In this document: positions 45,763 to 55,026 of the stretch, piece by piece | Position numbering within the stretch: position 1 is the first letter of the stretch | How the letters are laid out: every line of letters starts with the position of its first letter | Source: Hymenobacter sp. GOD-10R | GTDB taxonomy: Bacteria > Bacteroidota > Bacteroidia > Cytophagales > Hymenobacteraceae | Reading direction: 5' to 3' | DNA: 64,000 bases | Assembly: GCF_035609205.1 (NCBI RefSeq) | Contig: NZ_CP141184.1 | Span: 5,587,001 to 5,651,000 of the forward strand | Made by a program: the position numbers and the translations under genes | The notes under the pieces: model-generated | Seen by the model: only the letters and a program-made list of their open reading frames with translations | The model's database searches: none | What the model was told of the DNA's origin: nothing

Positions 45763-46410
45763 TTAAGAAGCGGGCTGACTTAATGCTTTCACTATTTCGA
45801 CTGCCTTGACAAAATAGCCTTGCAATGCCTGCTTATCATCTGTTTCGGCACGGCCTGTTAGTTGGAGCGCCTGCTCGTTAAGCTCTGCTACCGAACGCTC
45901 CAGTTGTGGGTAGGCTTTTTGCTGCATGGCTTGCATGAGCGCAGCAGCAGCTACACAACCAGGTCGTAAGCTCATAGTAGTTTCTTCGAGACGGCTAGTG
46001 GCACTCGTTAGGTTGTCTCGCTTCTCGCTCACGGCCCTATCCTGCAAATCCTCGCGGTCGGTCAGGTCTATCAGTAGTCCGCTGAGCATTCGCAAACCCC
46101 GACGACCATAATCCGGATCATTGACTTGAGTAGTAGCAAAAGAAGCTAGGGCTTCGGCAGTAGTGGTTGGCTCTTCGGTGGCCATCGCAGCGACATTTTC
46201 GTCAGCAGGTGGAGTGATGTTGGTAGATGCTACCGTATCTAGAGTCGATGCAGCACTGCTTGTGGCTGACGGTGTGACGGGTGTTTCTCTACTGTCTGTG
46301 TTTGGGCGAAACAAGAAATAACCTATTGCCCCTAGCACCAATATTAGTAGCAGTACCAGCAACCATGGGCTAGGGGAAGCCTTTTTGCGTTGAATATTTA
46401 TCTCAGCCAT
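45763..46410 (-). CDS. One-helix membrane protein of unknown function
   Basis: A 215-residue protein with a short basic N-terminus, one membrane helix (PWLLVLLLILVLGAIGYFLF, about 15-34), a Ser/Thr/Pro-rich linker (about 35-85) and a helical domain (about 90-215) likely in the periplasm. I do not recognise the family. The domain has conserved-looking helices (RRGLRMLSGLLIDLTDRED, PQLERSVAELNEQALQL) suggestive of a helical bundle. It precedes the PRC-barrel gene by 46 bp on the same strand. Confidence 0.65.
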   Translation of the reverse strand: MAEINIQRKKASPSPWLLVLLLILVLGAIGYFLFRPNTDSRETPVTPSATSSAASTLDTVASTNITPPADENVAAMATEEPTTTAEALASFATTQVNDPDYGRRGLRMLSGLLIDLTDREDLQDRAVSEKRDNLTSATSRLEETTMSLRPGCVAAAALMQAMQQKAYPQLERSVAELNEQALQLTGRAETDDKQALQGYFVKAVEIVKALSQPAS

Positions 46411-46479
46411 AAGGTTAGAGCAGAAGGTTTGCTAACGCAGTACGAACGCCATTAAAAATGGGTACTGTTTATCATTCGA

Positions 46480-46528
46480 CACAAAAGCAAAAGGCCTCTT
46501 TCTTCAGAAGAGGCCTTTTGCTTTTGTG
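46480..46528 (-). terminator. Terminator of the cysteine desulfurase gene, 21-bp palindrome
   Basis: CACAAAAGCAAAAGGCCTCTT (46480-46500) and its exact complement at 46508-46528 around TCTTCAG. The GC core AGGCCTCTT is followed by T4 on either strand, and pairing again extends past the T-tract. It lies 26 bp past the cysteine desulfurase stop. Confidence 0.85.
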
Positions 46529-46553
46529 AGGATATATCTTGAACAAGCGTGAG

Positions 46554-47735
46554 CTAGGCAGTCACTTTGCGGTAGAGCTTAGCTAGTTGCGCAACGGCGA
46601 AATCTACCTCTTCTACTGTATTATACTTACTCATTGAGAAGCGAATAGCGCCTCGCGTGGGGTCGGCACCTAGGGCCGTTAGTACATGCGAGCCCGCGTT
46701 GGCCCCGCTAGTGCAGGCAGAGCCGCCTGACACTGAAACCTTATTTATATCGAGATTGAAGAGCAGCATCTCGCTTATATCAGAAGGAGGCAAGCTTACA
46801 TTCAACACTGTGTATAAGCTCTCACTGACTTCCGCCGAAGTGCCGTTGAACTGCACATCATCAATTTCAGCCGTAAGCTTTGCTATAAAGCGGTCCTTCA
46901 GCTGTTGAATATGTTGTTGATGGTCGCTCATACCGGCGTAAGCAATTTCCAAGGCTTTGGCCAGCCCTACAATACCCGCTACATTCTCGGTCCCCGCGCG
47001 CACATTGCGCTCCTGTGAGCCACCATGAATCAGTGGGTCGACCTGCATTCCAGCACGCTGATACACGAAACCTACACCTTTGGGCCCATGCAACTTGTGC
47101 GCTGAACCAACTAGAAAATGTGCCTTTAGCTGTTGCAAATCATGCGGATAATGCCCCATTGTCTGCACTGTATCTGTATGAAAAATGGCATCATACCGCT
47201 GACATATCTCTCCAATTGTTTGAATATCGTTGAGGTTGCCAATTTCATTATTGGCATGCATCAAACTCACAAAAGAGCGGGAATGCGTCGCCAACAGTTC
47301 TGCTAGATGACCTAGGTCAAGTTGTCCCCGCTCATCGTGACGCACGTAGCTTAGCTCAACAGCATCCGCTTTGGCCAACGCTTCAAGCGTGTGCAATACG
47401 GCATGATGCTCCAGCGGAGAGGTAATGGCATGTTGCAGTCCTAAGGCACGAATGCTACCAACAGCAGCATAATTATCTCCTTCTGTGCCGCCTGAGGTGA
47501 AAAATACCTCAGCAGGCGCAGCGTTGATCAAGTGTGCAATGGTTTTGCGTGCGTTTTCAATGGCTGCGCGCAGCTTACGACCATGACTATGAACGCTACT
47601 TGGATTGCCGACATGCTCTAGCATGAATGGCAGCATGGCTTCTAGCACTTGCGGATCAAGCGGAGTGGAGGCCGCGTTATCGAAATACACCGTTTTTGAA
47701 GCGATGGGTATGGCAGAACCTGCAGGAACACTCAT
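46554..47735 (-). CDS. Cysteine desulfurase (NifS/IscS family)
   Basis: A 393-residue PLP enzyme that takes sulfur from cysteine for Fe-S clusters and thiolated cofactors. It shows VYFDNAASTPLD (16-27), the PLP lysine in SAHKLHGPKG (Lys214) and the persulfide cysteine in SGGSACTSGA (Cys341). The short loop around Cys341 is that of group I (NifS/IscS) enzymes. No iscU, sufE or other Fe-S gene is adjacent, so I leave the symbol empty. Confidence 0.93.
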   Translation of the reverse strand: MSVPAGSAIPIASKTVYFDNAASTPLDPQVLEAMLPFMLEHVGNPSSVHSHGRKLRAAIENARKTIAHLINAAPAEVFFTSGGTEGDNYAAVGSIRALGLQHAITSPLEHHAVLHTLEALAKADAVELSYVRHDERGQLDLGHLAELLATHSRSFVSLMHANNEIGNLNDIQTIGEICQRYDAIFHTDTVQTMGHYPHDLQQLKAHFLVGSAHKLHGPKGVGFVYQRAGMQVDPLIHGGSQERNVRAGTENVAGIVGLAKALEIAYAGMSDHQQHIQQLKDRFIAKLTAEIDDVQFNGTSAEVSESLYTVLNVSLPPSDISEMLLFNLDINKVSVSGGSACTSGANAGSHVLTALGADPTRGAIRFSMSKYNTVEEVDFAVAQLAKLYRKVTA

Positions 47736-47796
47736 AAGCGGACAAGGATTGAAGACAACTTATTGTTGGTCAAACACAATAAGTTTGTGCAAAAAT

Positions 47797-47827
47797 AAAG
47801 GATTCAGGCCATGTACCTGAATCCTTT
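47797..47827 (-). terminator. Terminator of glmM
   Basis: AAAGGATTCAGG (47797-47808) pairs with CCTGAATCCTTT (47816-47827); loop CCATGTA. On the minus strand it is followed by ATTTTTGC, and it lies 82 bp past the glmM stop. The following TATTTTTG (47790-47797) also fits the -7 promoter pattern and could serve the cysteine desulfurase gene. Confidence 0.75.
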
Positions 47828-47908
47828 CTTATTAAGCACCCAAAACACTACTCAGTTCCGCTTGGCTTTATTACACCTAGCCACTTTATAGGTAGCTAGA
47901 AGAGATGT

Positions 47909-49303
47909 TTACGCTTTCACCGAAATAATTTCTTTGATGTCGGCAATGATCTTGTTCGCTAGGTGGTCTGCCGTGGCATTAGAATCCGATTCGGCGTAGA
48001 TACGGATAATAGGCTCCGTGTTCGACCGCCGCAGATGTACCCACTCCTTATCAAACTCGATTTTGACGCCGTCAATTGTATTGATAGGTTGTTTGGCATA
48101 ACGCTGTTGCATCTGTACCAGAACTTGGTCAGTGTTGATTTCTGGCGTCAACTCGATCTTGTTCTTGGAAATGTAATAACTCGGGTACGTGGATCGCAGA
48201 CGGGTCATCGTCAAACCTGATTTAGCTAGGTGGGTCAGGAACAAGGCAATACCTACTAAAGCGTCGCGGCCGTAGTGCAGTTCAGGAAAGATGATCCCTC
48301 CGTTTCCTTCGCCGCCAATAACCGCCTCTGTTTCCTTCATCTTGTTCACCACGTTTACCTCCCCAACGGCAGCAGCGGCGTATTGTCCCCCATGTTTTTC
48401 GGTCACGTCACGTAGCGCACGAGTGCTGCTAAGGTTACTTACGGTATTGCCGCCCCCAACTTGCTTAAGCACATAATCAGCAACGGCTACTAGGGTATAC
48501 TCTTCCCCAAACATAGACCCATCCTCGCTCACCAACGCCAAACGATCTACGTCCGGGTCTACTACAATACCTAGGTCATAGCTGCCTTTGTCCAACACCC
48601 GTGCAATGTCACGCAGGTTTTCAGGCAAAGGCTCCGGGTTATGTGCAAAGTCACCAGTTGGTTCGCAGTAAAGCTTTTCCACACGCTCCACACCCAATGC
48701 TTCTAACAATAGGGGCACTGCTATTCCACCACTTGAATTAACACAATCAATTACTACCCGGAAGTTCTTTGCTCGAATAGCGTCTACATCTACTAGCGGC
48801 AATGAAAGAATTGCTTGTACATGCTTCTCTAGAAAAGTGTCGTCAGTGCTGTACTTACCTAGTTTCGTCACGGGAGCAAAGGAGAATGCTTCCGTATCGC
48901 CAAGAGCTAACACCTGTTTTCCTTCGACATCAGAAATAAACTCACCTTGGCTGTTCAACAGCTTCAGAGCATTCCATTGCTTAGGATTATGGGAGGCAGT
49001 AAGAATGATTCCGCCACCTGCTTGCTTAGCTGGTACCGCTAGCTCGACCGTGGGAGTCGTGCTCAATCCTAGGTCAACAACATTAATACCCAGCCCTTGT
49101 AACGTAGCAGCAACCAACTTGCTTACCATCTCGCCCGAAAGACGAGCATCGCGACCAATAATGATGGTATTGTTTTGCGTAGTCGAGAGTACCCACGTTC
49201 CAAACGCAGCTGCGTACTTAACCACGTCAATGGGCGTTAGACCTTCACCGGCTACGCCCCCAATAGTACCTCGAATACCAGATATAGATTTGATTAGTGC
49301 CAC
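47909..49303 (-). CDS. glmM: Phosphoglucosamine mutase
   Basis: A 464-residue phosphohexomutase. Domain 1 has the phosphoserine loop LTASHNPKQWN (Ser104); DPDVDRLALV gives the magnesium-binding aspartates; GGEGNGGIIFPELHYGRD is the sugar-specificity loop; RRSNTEPIIRIYAES is the phosphate-binding C-terminal loop. The N-terminus SISGIRGTIGG is that of the Bacteroidota proteins annotated GlmM, which convert glucosamine 6-phosphate to glucosamine 1-phosphate for UDP-GlcNAc; phosphoglucomutase or phosphomannomutase activity cannot be excluded. Divergent from mazG. Confidence 0.85.
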   Translation of the reverse strand: MALIKSISGIRGTIGGVAGEGLTPIDVVKYAAAFGTWVLSTTQNNTIIIGRDARLSGEMVSKLVAATLQGLGINVVDLGLSTTPTVELAVPAKQAGGGIILTASHNPKQWNALKLLNSQGEFISDVEGKQVLALGDTEAFSFAPVTKLGKYSTDDTFLEKHVQAILSLPLVDVDAIRAKNFRVVIDCVNSSGGIAVPLLLEALGVERVEKLYCEPTGDFAHNPEPLPENLRDIARVLDKGSYDLGIVVDPDVDRLALVSEDGSMFGEEYTLVAVADYVLKQVGGGNTVSNLSSTRALRDVTEKHGGQYAAAAVGEVNVVNKMKETEAVIGGEGNGGIIFPELHYGRDALVGIALFLTHLAKSGLTMTRLRSTYPSYYISKNKIELTPEINTDQVLVQMQQRYAKQPINTIDGVKIEFDKEWVHLRRSNTEPIIRIYAESDSNATADHLANKIIADIKEIISVKA

Positions 49304-49326
49304 AAGGAAGGTTGTTTTTGAAAGCG

Positions 49327-49334
49327 CAAAAGTA
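49327..49334 (-). promoter_or_regulatory. Candidate -7 element of glmM (TACTTTTG)
   Basis: On the minus strand TACTTTTG matches TAnnTTTG exactly. It puts the transcript start near 49322, about 19 nt before the ATG at 49303. No clear -33 element. Confidence 0.45.
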
Positions 49335-49455
49335 AGTGAAACCTAATTTTATCTCTACGATAAAGGTACTGGCTGAGTGATATGACTTCTGCTTTCAACG
49401 AATTTACAATGCTGTGCCGTGCACTAGCAGGCATTGAATGTGTATATTTGGCTCA

Positions 49456-50295
49456 ATGGAAAATACGTTGCCTAATCGTCGGGCGCAACAACTAGCTGCT
49501 TTTAGCCGGTTGCTTGACGTCTTAGATCGTCTACGCGCCGAGTGCCCCTGGGACCAGAAACAGACAATGGCTAGTCTGCGCCATCTTACCATTGAGGAAA
49601 CGTACGAGCTTTCGGACGCCATCCTACGTGATGATCTCACTGACGTCAAAAAGGAGCTAGGTGACGTAATGTTGCACCTAACTTTCTATGCAAAGATTGC
49701 TTCTGAGACAGGGCACTTCGATATTGCTGATGTCTTGAATGCACAAAGCGATAAGCTTATCTTCCGGCACCCTCACATATATGGTGACACGAAAGTACAA
49801 ACGGAGGAAGACGTAAAACGTAACTGGGAACAGATAAAGCTCAAGGAAAAAGGAAATACTTCAGTTCTAGGTGGAGTCCCGACCTCATTGCCTGCCTTAG
49901 TTAAAGCTATGCGTATTCAGGAGAAAGCCCGAGGTGCGGGTTTTGATTGGGAACGGCCTGAGCAAGTTTGGGAAAAGGTGCAGGAGGAATTGCAAGAGTT
50001 TGGTGAAGAATTCTCACAAGCTAGCAAGACACCCGAAACGAAAGAACGTGCAACAGCTGAATTTGGAGACTTACTTTTTTCCTTGATAAACTTTGCTCGC
50101 TTCGCAGATATTAATCCGGAAGAGGCACTTGAACGTACAAACCGAAAATTTATTCAGCGTTTTCAGTATATTGAAACCGCAGCAGCCCGCGATGGACATC
50201 AGCTTGCAGACTTAACACTCTCAGAAATGGATAAGTATTGGGAGCAAGCTAAACAGGTACCATTAATCGACAACAATTCCTCTCCTGAGAAGTAG
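49456..50295 (+). CDS. mazG: Nucleoside triphosphate pyrophosphohydrolase MazG
   Basis: A 279-residue two-domain MazG that hydrolyses (d)NTPs to NMP and pyrophosphate. Domain 1 has CPWDQKQTMASLRHLTIEET and EExxE...ELGD (VKKELGDVMLHL); domain 2 has REEL-like EKVQEELQEFGEEF and AEFGDLLFSLINFARF. Two in-frame ATGs are possible (49438 and 49456). I take 49456 because a TATATTTG box (49443-49450) overlaps the longer version; if that box is a promoter the transcript would be leaderless or nearly so. The C-terminus ends QVPLIDNNSSPEK. Confidence 0.92.
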   Translation: MENTLPNRRAQQLAAFSRLLDVLDRLRAECPWDQKQTMASLRHLTIEETYELSDAILRDDLTDVKKELGDVMLHLTFYAKIASETGHFDIADVLNAQSDKLIFRHPHIYGDTKVQTEEDVKRNWEQIKLKEKGNTSVLGGVPTSLPALVKAMRIQEKARGAGFDWERPEQVWEKVQEELQEFGEEFSQASKTPETKERATAEFGDLLFSLINFARFADINPEEALERTNRKFIQRFQYIETAAARDGHQLADLTLSEMDKYWEQAKQVPLIDNNSSPEK

Positions 50296-50569
50296 ATTTT
50301 TTGAAGTCGTTTATTGTTTTACGGCGTTTAAACCCATATTTCATTTGGCAGGCACTCTGATTTTATTTAGGTTTGCCAAGGCTAGATTCATTTTGAAGCG
50401 CCCTTTGCGCACGAGCAGACCTACACTTAATGCTTCTTTTTAGCAGTATGCGTATGGGTGAGCGGGGTCGTTATCATATTTGAATTTTAGCTCATTTTTT
50501 ATTTCACCTTTTTCACATTCAGTTCAAGTTCATTCACCTTTCACCACCAAACCCTAATTCTCCGGAACA

Positions 50570-51445
50570 ATGGAACAAAAGAATGCCATCAACAAGAATG
50601 CACGGCCCGCTGCTGCCTCGGCTCCTAAGAGCGAAGAAAAAGGCGGTGGAGGTGCGTTCGCTGCCATCGTTATTCCGCTGGCCTTTGTAGTTGCCCTCGT
50701 ACTTTACAAGTTCGTTCTAGGTAACGGCGCTAACTTCCAAGGCGGCAACAACGAAAACTTGCCGCTACCCGGCAACATCTTGGGTACCATTTACGCTGGA
50801 GGTTTCATTGTACCGATTCTGCTAACACTCCTCATCTTGGTAATTACCTTCACCATCGAGCGTCTGTTGACAATTGGTAAAGCGAAAGGTTCTAAGAGCA
50901 TCGAGAGCTTCGTACGTTCTATCCGTCAGAAGCTGAACACAAACGATGTAAATGGTGCTATTGCTGTATGCGATCAGCAAAAAGGCTCTGTAGCTAACGT
51001 GGTAAAAGCTGGCTTGCTCAAGTACAAAGAGATGGAGCAAGACCGCGTAATGGAGAAAGACCAGAAAGTACTGGCTATCCAGAAAGAAATCGAAGAATCG
51101 ACGGCCTTGGAGCTCCCTATGTTGGAGAAAAACCTAGTTATCCTGTCGACTATCGCTTCTGTAGCAACGCTTATCGGTCTGCTAGGTACGGTATTCGGTA
51201 TGATCCGCGCTTTCTCGGCTCTTGCTAACGCTGGTGCTCCTGACGCTGCCGCTCTTTCAACTGGTATTTCGGAAGCCTTGATCAATACCGCTTTCGGTAT
51301 CGGTACGTCGGCTTTGGCTATCATCGCTTACAACTACTTTACCAGCAAAATCGACGCTCTTACTTACAGCATCGACGAAGCAGGTTTCAGCATCATTCAG
51401 ACGTTTGCTGCTCAACACGGCGAAACGGAAACTTATAAGGCATAA
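50570..51445 (+). CDS. exbB: ExbB/TolQ/MotA proton channel protein
   Basis: A 291-residue inner-membrane protein of the proton-driven motor that energises TonB. It has three membrane helices after an extra N-terminal stretch (about 30-52 and 82-103; then 190-215 and 235-258 of the MotA/TolQ/ExbB domain), with LIGLLGTVFGMIRAF and ISEALINTAFGIGTSALAII as the conserved pore-lining helices. The first 30 residues are Ala/Lys/Gly-rich and cytoplasmic. It is first of the operon exbB-exbD-exbD-tonB. Confidence 0.93.
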   Translation: MEQKNAINKNARPAAASAPKSEEKGGGGAFAAIVIPLAFVVALVLYKFVLGNGANFQGGNNENLPLPGNILGTIYAGGFIVPILLTLLILVITFTIERLLTIGKAKGSKSIESFVRSIRQKLNTNDVNGAIAVCDQQKGSVANVVKAGLLKYKEMEQDRVMEKDQKVLAIQKEIEESTALELPMLEKNLVILSTIASVATLIGLLGTVFGMIRAFSALANAGAPDAAALSTGISEALINTAFGIGTSALAIIAYNYFTSKIDALTYSIDEAGFSIIQTFAAQHGETETYKA

Positions 51446-51512
51446 GTTGCGGTTCACGCACTAAAGCCCTGTTTCTCTACGTTTCTGAATAATCAATTTA
51501 ACCACGCCAGAA

Positions 51513-52139
51513 ATGCCTAAAGTAAAACCTCACAGAACGTCCCCTTCGTTGGATATGACTCCGATGGTGGACTTGGCATTCCTGCTGGTGACCTTCTTCA
51601 TGCTCACCACCAAATTTGCTCCGCAAGAGGAAGTGGTGGTTGACACGCCAGCATCAACGTCGGAAATACGCTTACCTGAAAGCCACGTCATTATTATTTC
51701 AATTGACAAGGACAAACGGGTATTCTTTGGTATGGACGACGCGAAGCCAAAGGCCGATATGCTAGCTCGGGTAGGTACCAAGTTTGGAGTCTCGTTCGAC
51801 GCCAATATGGCTAAGAACTTCTCCAATATTGCCAGCTTTGGCGTACCCGTGCAGCAGCTCCCCGACTTTTTGAGCCGGGATACTGAGCAGCGCAAAGCCA
51901 TTAAGCAACCAGGTATTCCGATCGATTCGGTAAATAACCAGTTGACTGAGTGGGTAGTTGCTGCTCAAGGCGCATCGTATAAGGCTTTTGGTAAACCCGC
52001 ATTCATCGCCATTCGTGGGGATGGTGCCGCTGACGTACCAACGGTACAGAAGGTCATCAAGCTTCTGCAGGACAAGAACATCAACCGTTTCAACCTGATT
52101 ACAGACTTGGAAGGCAAGCCAGGTGTAGCAGGGAAGTAA
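51513..52139 (+). CDS. exbD: ExbD/TolR biopolymer transport protein (first copy)
   Basis: A 208-residue protein with one membrane helix. The conserved DMTPMVDLAFLLVTFFMLTT (about 14-33) has the proton-path aspartate in MVD. The periplasmic domain is larger than in E. coli ExbD (about 140 residues), with an insert around AKNFSNIASFGVPVQQLPDF. It forms the motor with ExbB and the second ExbD; it lies 67 bp after exbB and 19 bp before the second exbD. Confidence 0.92.
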   Translation: MPKVKPHRTSPSLDMTPMVDLAFLLVTFFMLTTKFAPQEEVVVDTPASTSEIRLPESHVIIISIDKDKRVFFGMDDAKPKADMLARVGTKFGVSFDANMAKNFSNIASFGVPVQQLPDFLSRDTEQRKAIKQPGIPIDSVNNQLTEWVVAAQGASYKAFGKPAFIAIRGDGAADVPTVQKVIKLLQDKNINRFNLITDLEGKPGVAGK

Positions 52140-52158
52140 ACTAAACCGACCGCAGACA

Positions 52159-52677
52159 ATGGCAGAAATCCAACAACAAGCCGACTCCGGTAAAGGTGGG
52201 AAGAAGCGAGCCAAGAAAATGTCGACCAAAATCGACATGACTCCTATGGTGGACCTAGCTTTTCTTCTCCTCACCTTCTTCATGCTGACTACCACCTTCA
52301 GCAAGCCGACAGTCATGCAGCTTAACATGCCAGTTAAGCCCAAAGAAAACGAGCAGCAGTCGGAGATTAAAGCATCAAATGCTTTTACCATCCTACTGGG
52401 AGAGAACAACAAAGTATATTACTACGATGGCTTGGTAGACGCAACGTCCAAGCCTGAGTTGAAGCTCACCAACTATGCTGCGAATGGCATCCGCCAGATC
52501 TTATTAGCACACAAAAGCAATCCTGATCTGGTAGTGCTGATCAAACCAGCCGAAAAAGCTTCTTACAAGAACATGGTAGACATCCTCGACGAGATGAACA
52601 TCACGAACCAAAAGAAGTACGCGTTGGTGAACATAGCCAAAGAAGACAGCGACTTAATTAAAAGCTCAGGGCTATGA
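52159..52677 (+). CDS. exbD: ExbD/TolR biopolymer transport protein (second copy)
   Basis: A 172-residue ExbD with the same KIDMTPMVDLAFLLLTFFML helix (about 24-43) but a shorter periplasmic domain. The two ExbD proteins differ enough outside the helix to suggest they are not interchangeable; a heteromeric motor is possible. Its stop overlaps the start of tonB (ATGATG), so the two are translationally coupled. Confidence 0.92.
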   Translation: MAEIQQQADSGKGGKKRAKKMSTKIDMTPMVDLAFLLLTFFMLTTTFSKPTVMQLNMPVKPKENEQQSEIKASNAFTILLGENNKVYYYDGLVDATSKPELKLTNYAANGIRQILLAHKSNPDLVVLIKPAEKASYKNMVDILDEMNITNQKKYALVNIAKEDSDLIKSSGL

Positions 52678-53522
52678 TGGATAACACACAACTGGCCAAG
52701 GCGTCCTTAGATGACATTGTCTTCGAAGGACGAAATAAAGCCTACGGAGCCTATGTGCTCCGGCGTTTGTACGGTAAAAACGTCTCACGTGCACTTCTCA
52801 TTGCAGTAGCTCTTTTCGCCATTGGAGTAAGCTTTCCGCTAATCGCGGCAATGCTGAAGCCTGAGGAGAAAATTGTTGAGAAACCTAAAAATCTAAAGGT
52901 GAATGAGCTCATGCAGCCACCACCCTTGGATCCGGCAACGCCACCGCCACCACCCCCGCCGCCGCCGCCGCCTTCTGCGCCGCCGCCCCCACCACCGGTA
53001 GTATCAACTATCAAGTTTACGCCTCCAGTGGTAAAGCGTGACAACGAAGTTCGCAAGGAGGAAAAGGTACCAGACCAAGACGAGCTGGAAGGCAAGCAGA
53101 TCGCAACAGAGACCGTAAAAGGTAACACTGATGCGCCGCCGCCCCCCGACTTGAGCGGTATTGAAGGCGGTACTGGTGCTGAGCCTGTGAAAGAGGTAGT
53201 AGACGCTAAAGTTTACACCTATGTAGAGCAAATGCCGGTGTTCCCGGGCGGTAACGATGCACTTCTCGCTGCCATCCAGAAGAACACTAAGTATCCTCCA
53301 CTTGCTTTGCGCAACCAAGTAGAAGGTAAAGTATTCATTACTTTCGTCGTAGGTCCAGATGGTGCTGTTTCTGGCGTAACTGTTCAGAAAGGTATCGGCT
53401 CAGGTTGCGATGAGGCTGCTGTAGCAGCAGTGAAAACTCTACCCCGTTTCACACCTGGTAAGCAAAACGGACGTGCTGTAAGTGTATCGTTTACAGTACC
53501 GGTAACATTCGCTATCAAATAG
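52674..53522 (+). CDS. tonB: Energy transducer TonB (first copy)
   Basis: A 282-residue TonB. The N-terminal cytoplasmic segment ASLDDIVFEGRNKAYGAYVL is the Bacteroidota-type leader; the membrane helix is about 38-60; a proline-rich spacer follows with two long Pro runs (about 87-105); the C-terminal TonB domain (about 190-282) has PVFPGG, YPPLALRNQVEGKVFITFVV and PGKQNGRAVSVSFTVPVTF. It couples the ExbBD motor to SusC/TonB-dependent outer-membrane receptors. Start 52674 or the adjacent ATG at 52677 cannot be told apart. Confidence 0.94.
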   Translation: MMDNTQLAKASLDDIVFEGRNKAYGAYVLRRLYGKNVSRALLIAVALFAIGVSFPLIAAMLKPEEKIVEKPKNLKVNELMQPPPLDPATPPPPPPPPPPPSAPPPPPPVVSTIKFTPPVVKRDNEVRKEEKVPDQDELEGKQIATETVKGNTDAPPPPDLSGIEGGTGAEPVKEVVDAKVYTYVEQMPVFPGGNDALLAAIQKNTKYPPLALRNQVEGKVFITFVVGPDGAVSGVTVQKGIGSGCDEAAVAAVKTLPRFTPGKQNGRAVSVSFTVPVTFAIK

Positions 53523-53555
53523 TCTCTTTAAGAGATCTTGTATAGCTAAAGTCTG

Positions 53556-53592
53556 AAAGCCCGAATTGAGCAAAACTCAGTTCGGGCTTTTT
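53556..53592 (+). terminator. Terminator of the exbBDD-tonB operon
   Basis: AAAGCCCGAATTGAG (53556-53570) and CTCAGTTCGGGCTTTTT (53576-53592) form a 15-bp stem with one wobble, loop CAAAA, followed by T5. Confidence 0.88.
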
Positions 53593-53739
53593 GTATTTAA
53601 TTTTTGTCGGCAAGCATACTATTCTGAGAATATAGCACGTTGATGTGTTGAAAGCCGGAGCAGTATGGATTGTGTAAGTAGGCTAGGCTTGAGTAATGCG
53701 GAGTGCGAATACCCATTCACCATTTATCCCATATAACTC

Positions 53740-54576
53740 ATGACCCTTTTAAACTTGCTCACTGCCACACTCGACGACATTGTCTTCGAAAGACGAAACA
53801 AAGCTTACGGAGCCTTTTTGCTCCGTAAGCTTTACAACCGGCATTTAGCCACAGCCATTACTATAGCCTCTGCTCTAGCGTTCTTGTTAGTTGCTGTACC
53901 GATGTTGGTGCAACAGCTCTGGCCTGCAGAAGCAACAGCAGTTTCTCCGCCTAAAAAAGAAGTAATTGAACTCTATCGTGTCATTTTGCCACCTAAACAG
54001 GTGCAGCCGGCAGCACTGCAACCCAAAGCAATCCGTCATCCAATGGTGAAGGCTCAGTCTCAACCTAGTGCGCCTAAAGTAGTAGCAGACAACCAAGTAA
54101 AACCAGAAATAAGAAGGCTCGATGTAGCACCTCCCGTGATACAGCCTGGAGCTATAGTTGGGACAGAGGACTTGGTTGGGGACTCAGAAGCAACCAATAG
54201 CACTGCAACCAACACAACAGGCACAGTAGGGGGCGCCACAGCAACAGAAACAGCGCCATCAGGCACCTTCACTTTTGTAGAGGTGATGCCCGAGTTTTCG
54301 GGTGGTCAGGAGGCGCTGCGTCGCTATATGCAGCGTAATCTCCATTATCCTAGCACAGCGCTAGCAAATAATATTGCTGGTAAAGTGTTCGTTTCCTTTG
54401 TGGTCAATGCTGATGGTACTATCTCAAATGTAGAAATACTGAAAGGGCTAGGCTACGGTACTGACGAAGAAGCTATTAGAGTGGTACGTAGTATGCCGAG
54501 CTGGAAACCGGGTCGGCAAAACAACCATCCTGTTTCTGTACGTTATACTATGCCGATTACTTTTCGGTACGAGTAA
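53740..54576 (+). CDS. Energy transducer TonB (second copy)
   Basis: A 278-residue paralogue of the preceding TonB. The leader LDDIVFERRNKAYGAFLLRKLY is almost the same, with near-identical DNA, but the spacer is not a proline run: it is Gln/Pro/Val-rich (about 65-115) and then Thr/Ala/Gly-rich (about 140-170). The C-terminal domain has VMPEFSGGQEALRRYMQRNL and PGRQNNHPVSVRYTMPITF. A tandem duplication followed by divergence of the spacer is likely. It is bounded by terminators on both sides, so it has its own promoter. Confidence 0.92.
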   Translation: MTLLNLLTATLDDIVFERRNKAYGAFLLRKLYNRHLATAITIASALAFLLVAVPMLVQQLWPAEATAVSPPKKEVIELYRVILPPKQVQPAALQPKAIRHPMVKAQSQPSAPKVVADNQVKPEIRRLDVAPPVIQPGAIVGTEDLVGDSEATNSTATNTTGTVGGATATETAPSGTFTFVEVMPEFSGGQEALRRYMQRNLHYPSTALANNIAGKVFVSFVVNADGTISNVEILKGLGYGTDEEAIRVVRSMPSWKPGRQNNHPVSVRYTMPITFRYE

Positions 54577-54622
54577 TAAAGTATAAGGATACGAGGTTTT
54601 TAGAACGCTCTTCATAGAAAAC

Positions 54623-54658
54623 AAAACAGCCGGCTTCGTGATAAGTCGGCTGTTTTTT
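54623..54658 (+). terminator. Terminator of the second tonB gene
   Basis: AAAACAGCCGGCTT (54623-54636) pairs with AAGTCGGCTGTTTT (54643-54656), one wobble, loop CGTGAT, followed by T6 counting the stem end. Confidence 0.85.
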
Positions 54659-54771
54659 GCTGTTTTGAAGAATGTATAACGACTACTATTGTTTATTCCG
54701 CGGGTTTGGAGAACAATCTACTAGTGTTTGCACGTTATAACATAAACTCATTTGTTTTTCATTTTTCTTAC

Positions 54772-55026
54772 ATGTCCAACCGTCTTTCCACAGAAGAGCG
54801 CTTAGGCCGACAATCACCACAACGGTTAATCCGTTACTTCGTCATGTTTATGGCAGTACTCTACTGTGGGCTAGGAGTATTCATGTGGGTAGCACCAGCA
54901 ATCATGCTGCCCTTCCAGCCTACAGTGCGGCACATCCTAGGTTTTGTATTCATATTTTACGGAATCATTAGATTTGTCCGGGCTTACCGCCAGATATTCT
55001 CTAAACAGTACGACGATGCACGCTAA
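54772..55026 (+). CDS. Small two-helix membrane protein
   Basis: An 84-residue protein with a basic N-terminus and two hydrophobic helices (about 22-44 and 50-68: YFVMFMAVLYCGLGVFMWVA and HILGFVFIFYGIIRFV), ending KQYDDAR. I recognise no family. The ATG at 54772 is chosen over an upstream TTG at 54706. Its stop codon lies inside the start of the PstS-like gene (11-bp overlap), so the two are translationally coupled and may work together in the inner membrane and periplasm. Confidence 0.65.
   Translation: MSNRLSTEERLGRQSPQRLIRYFVMFMAVLYCGLGVFMWVAPAIMLPFQPTVRHILGFVFIFYGIIRFVRAYRQIFSKQYDDAR

Noticed and set aside
52751..53128. Glycine-rich minus-strand frame opposite tonB
   Set aside because: It is the complement of the polyproline-coding stretch of tonB.
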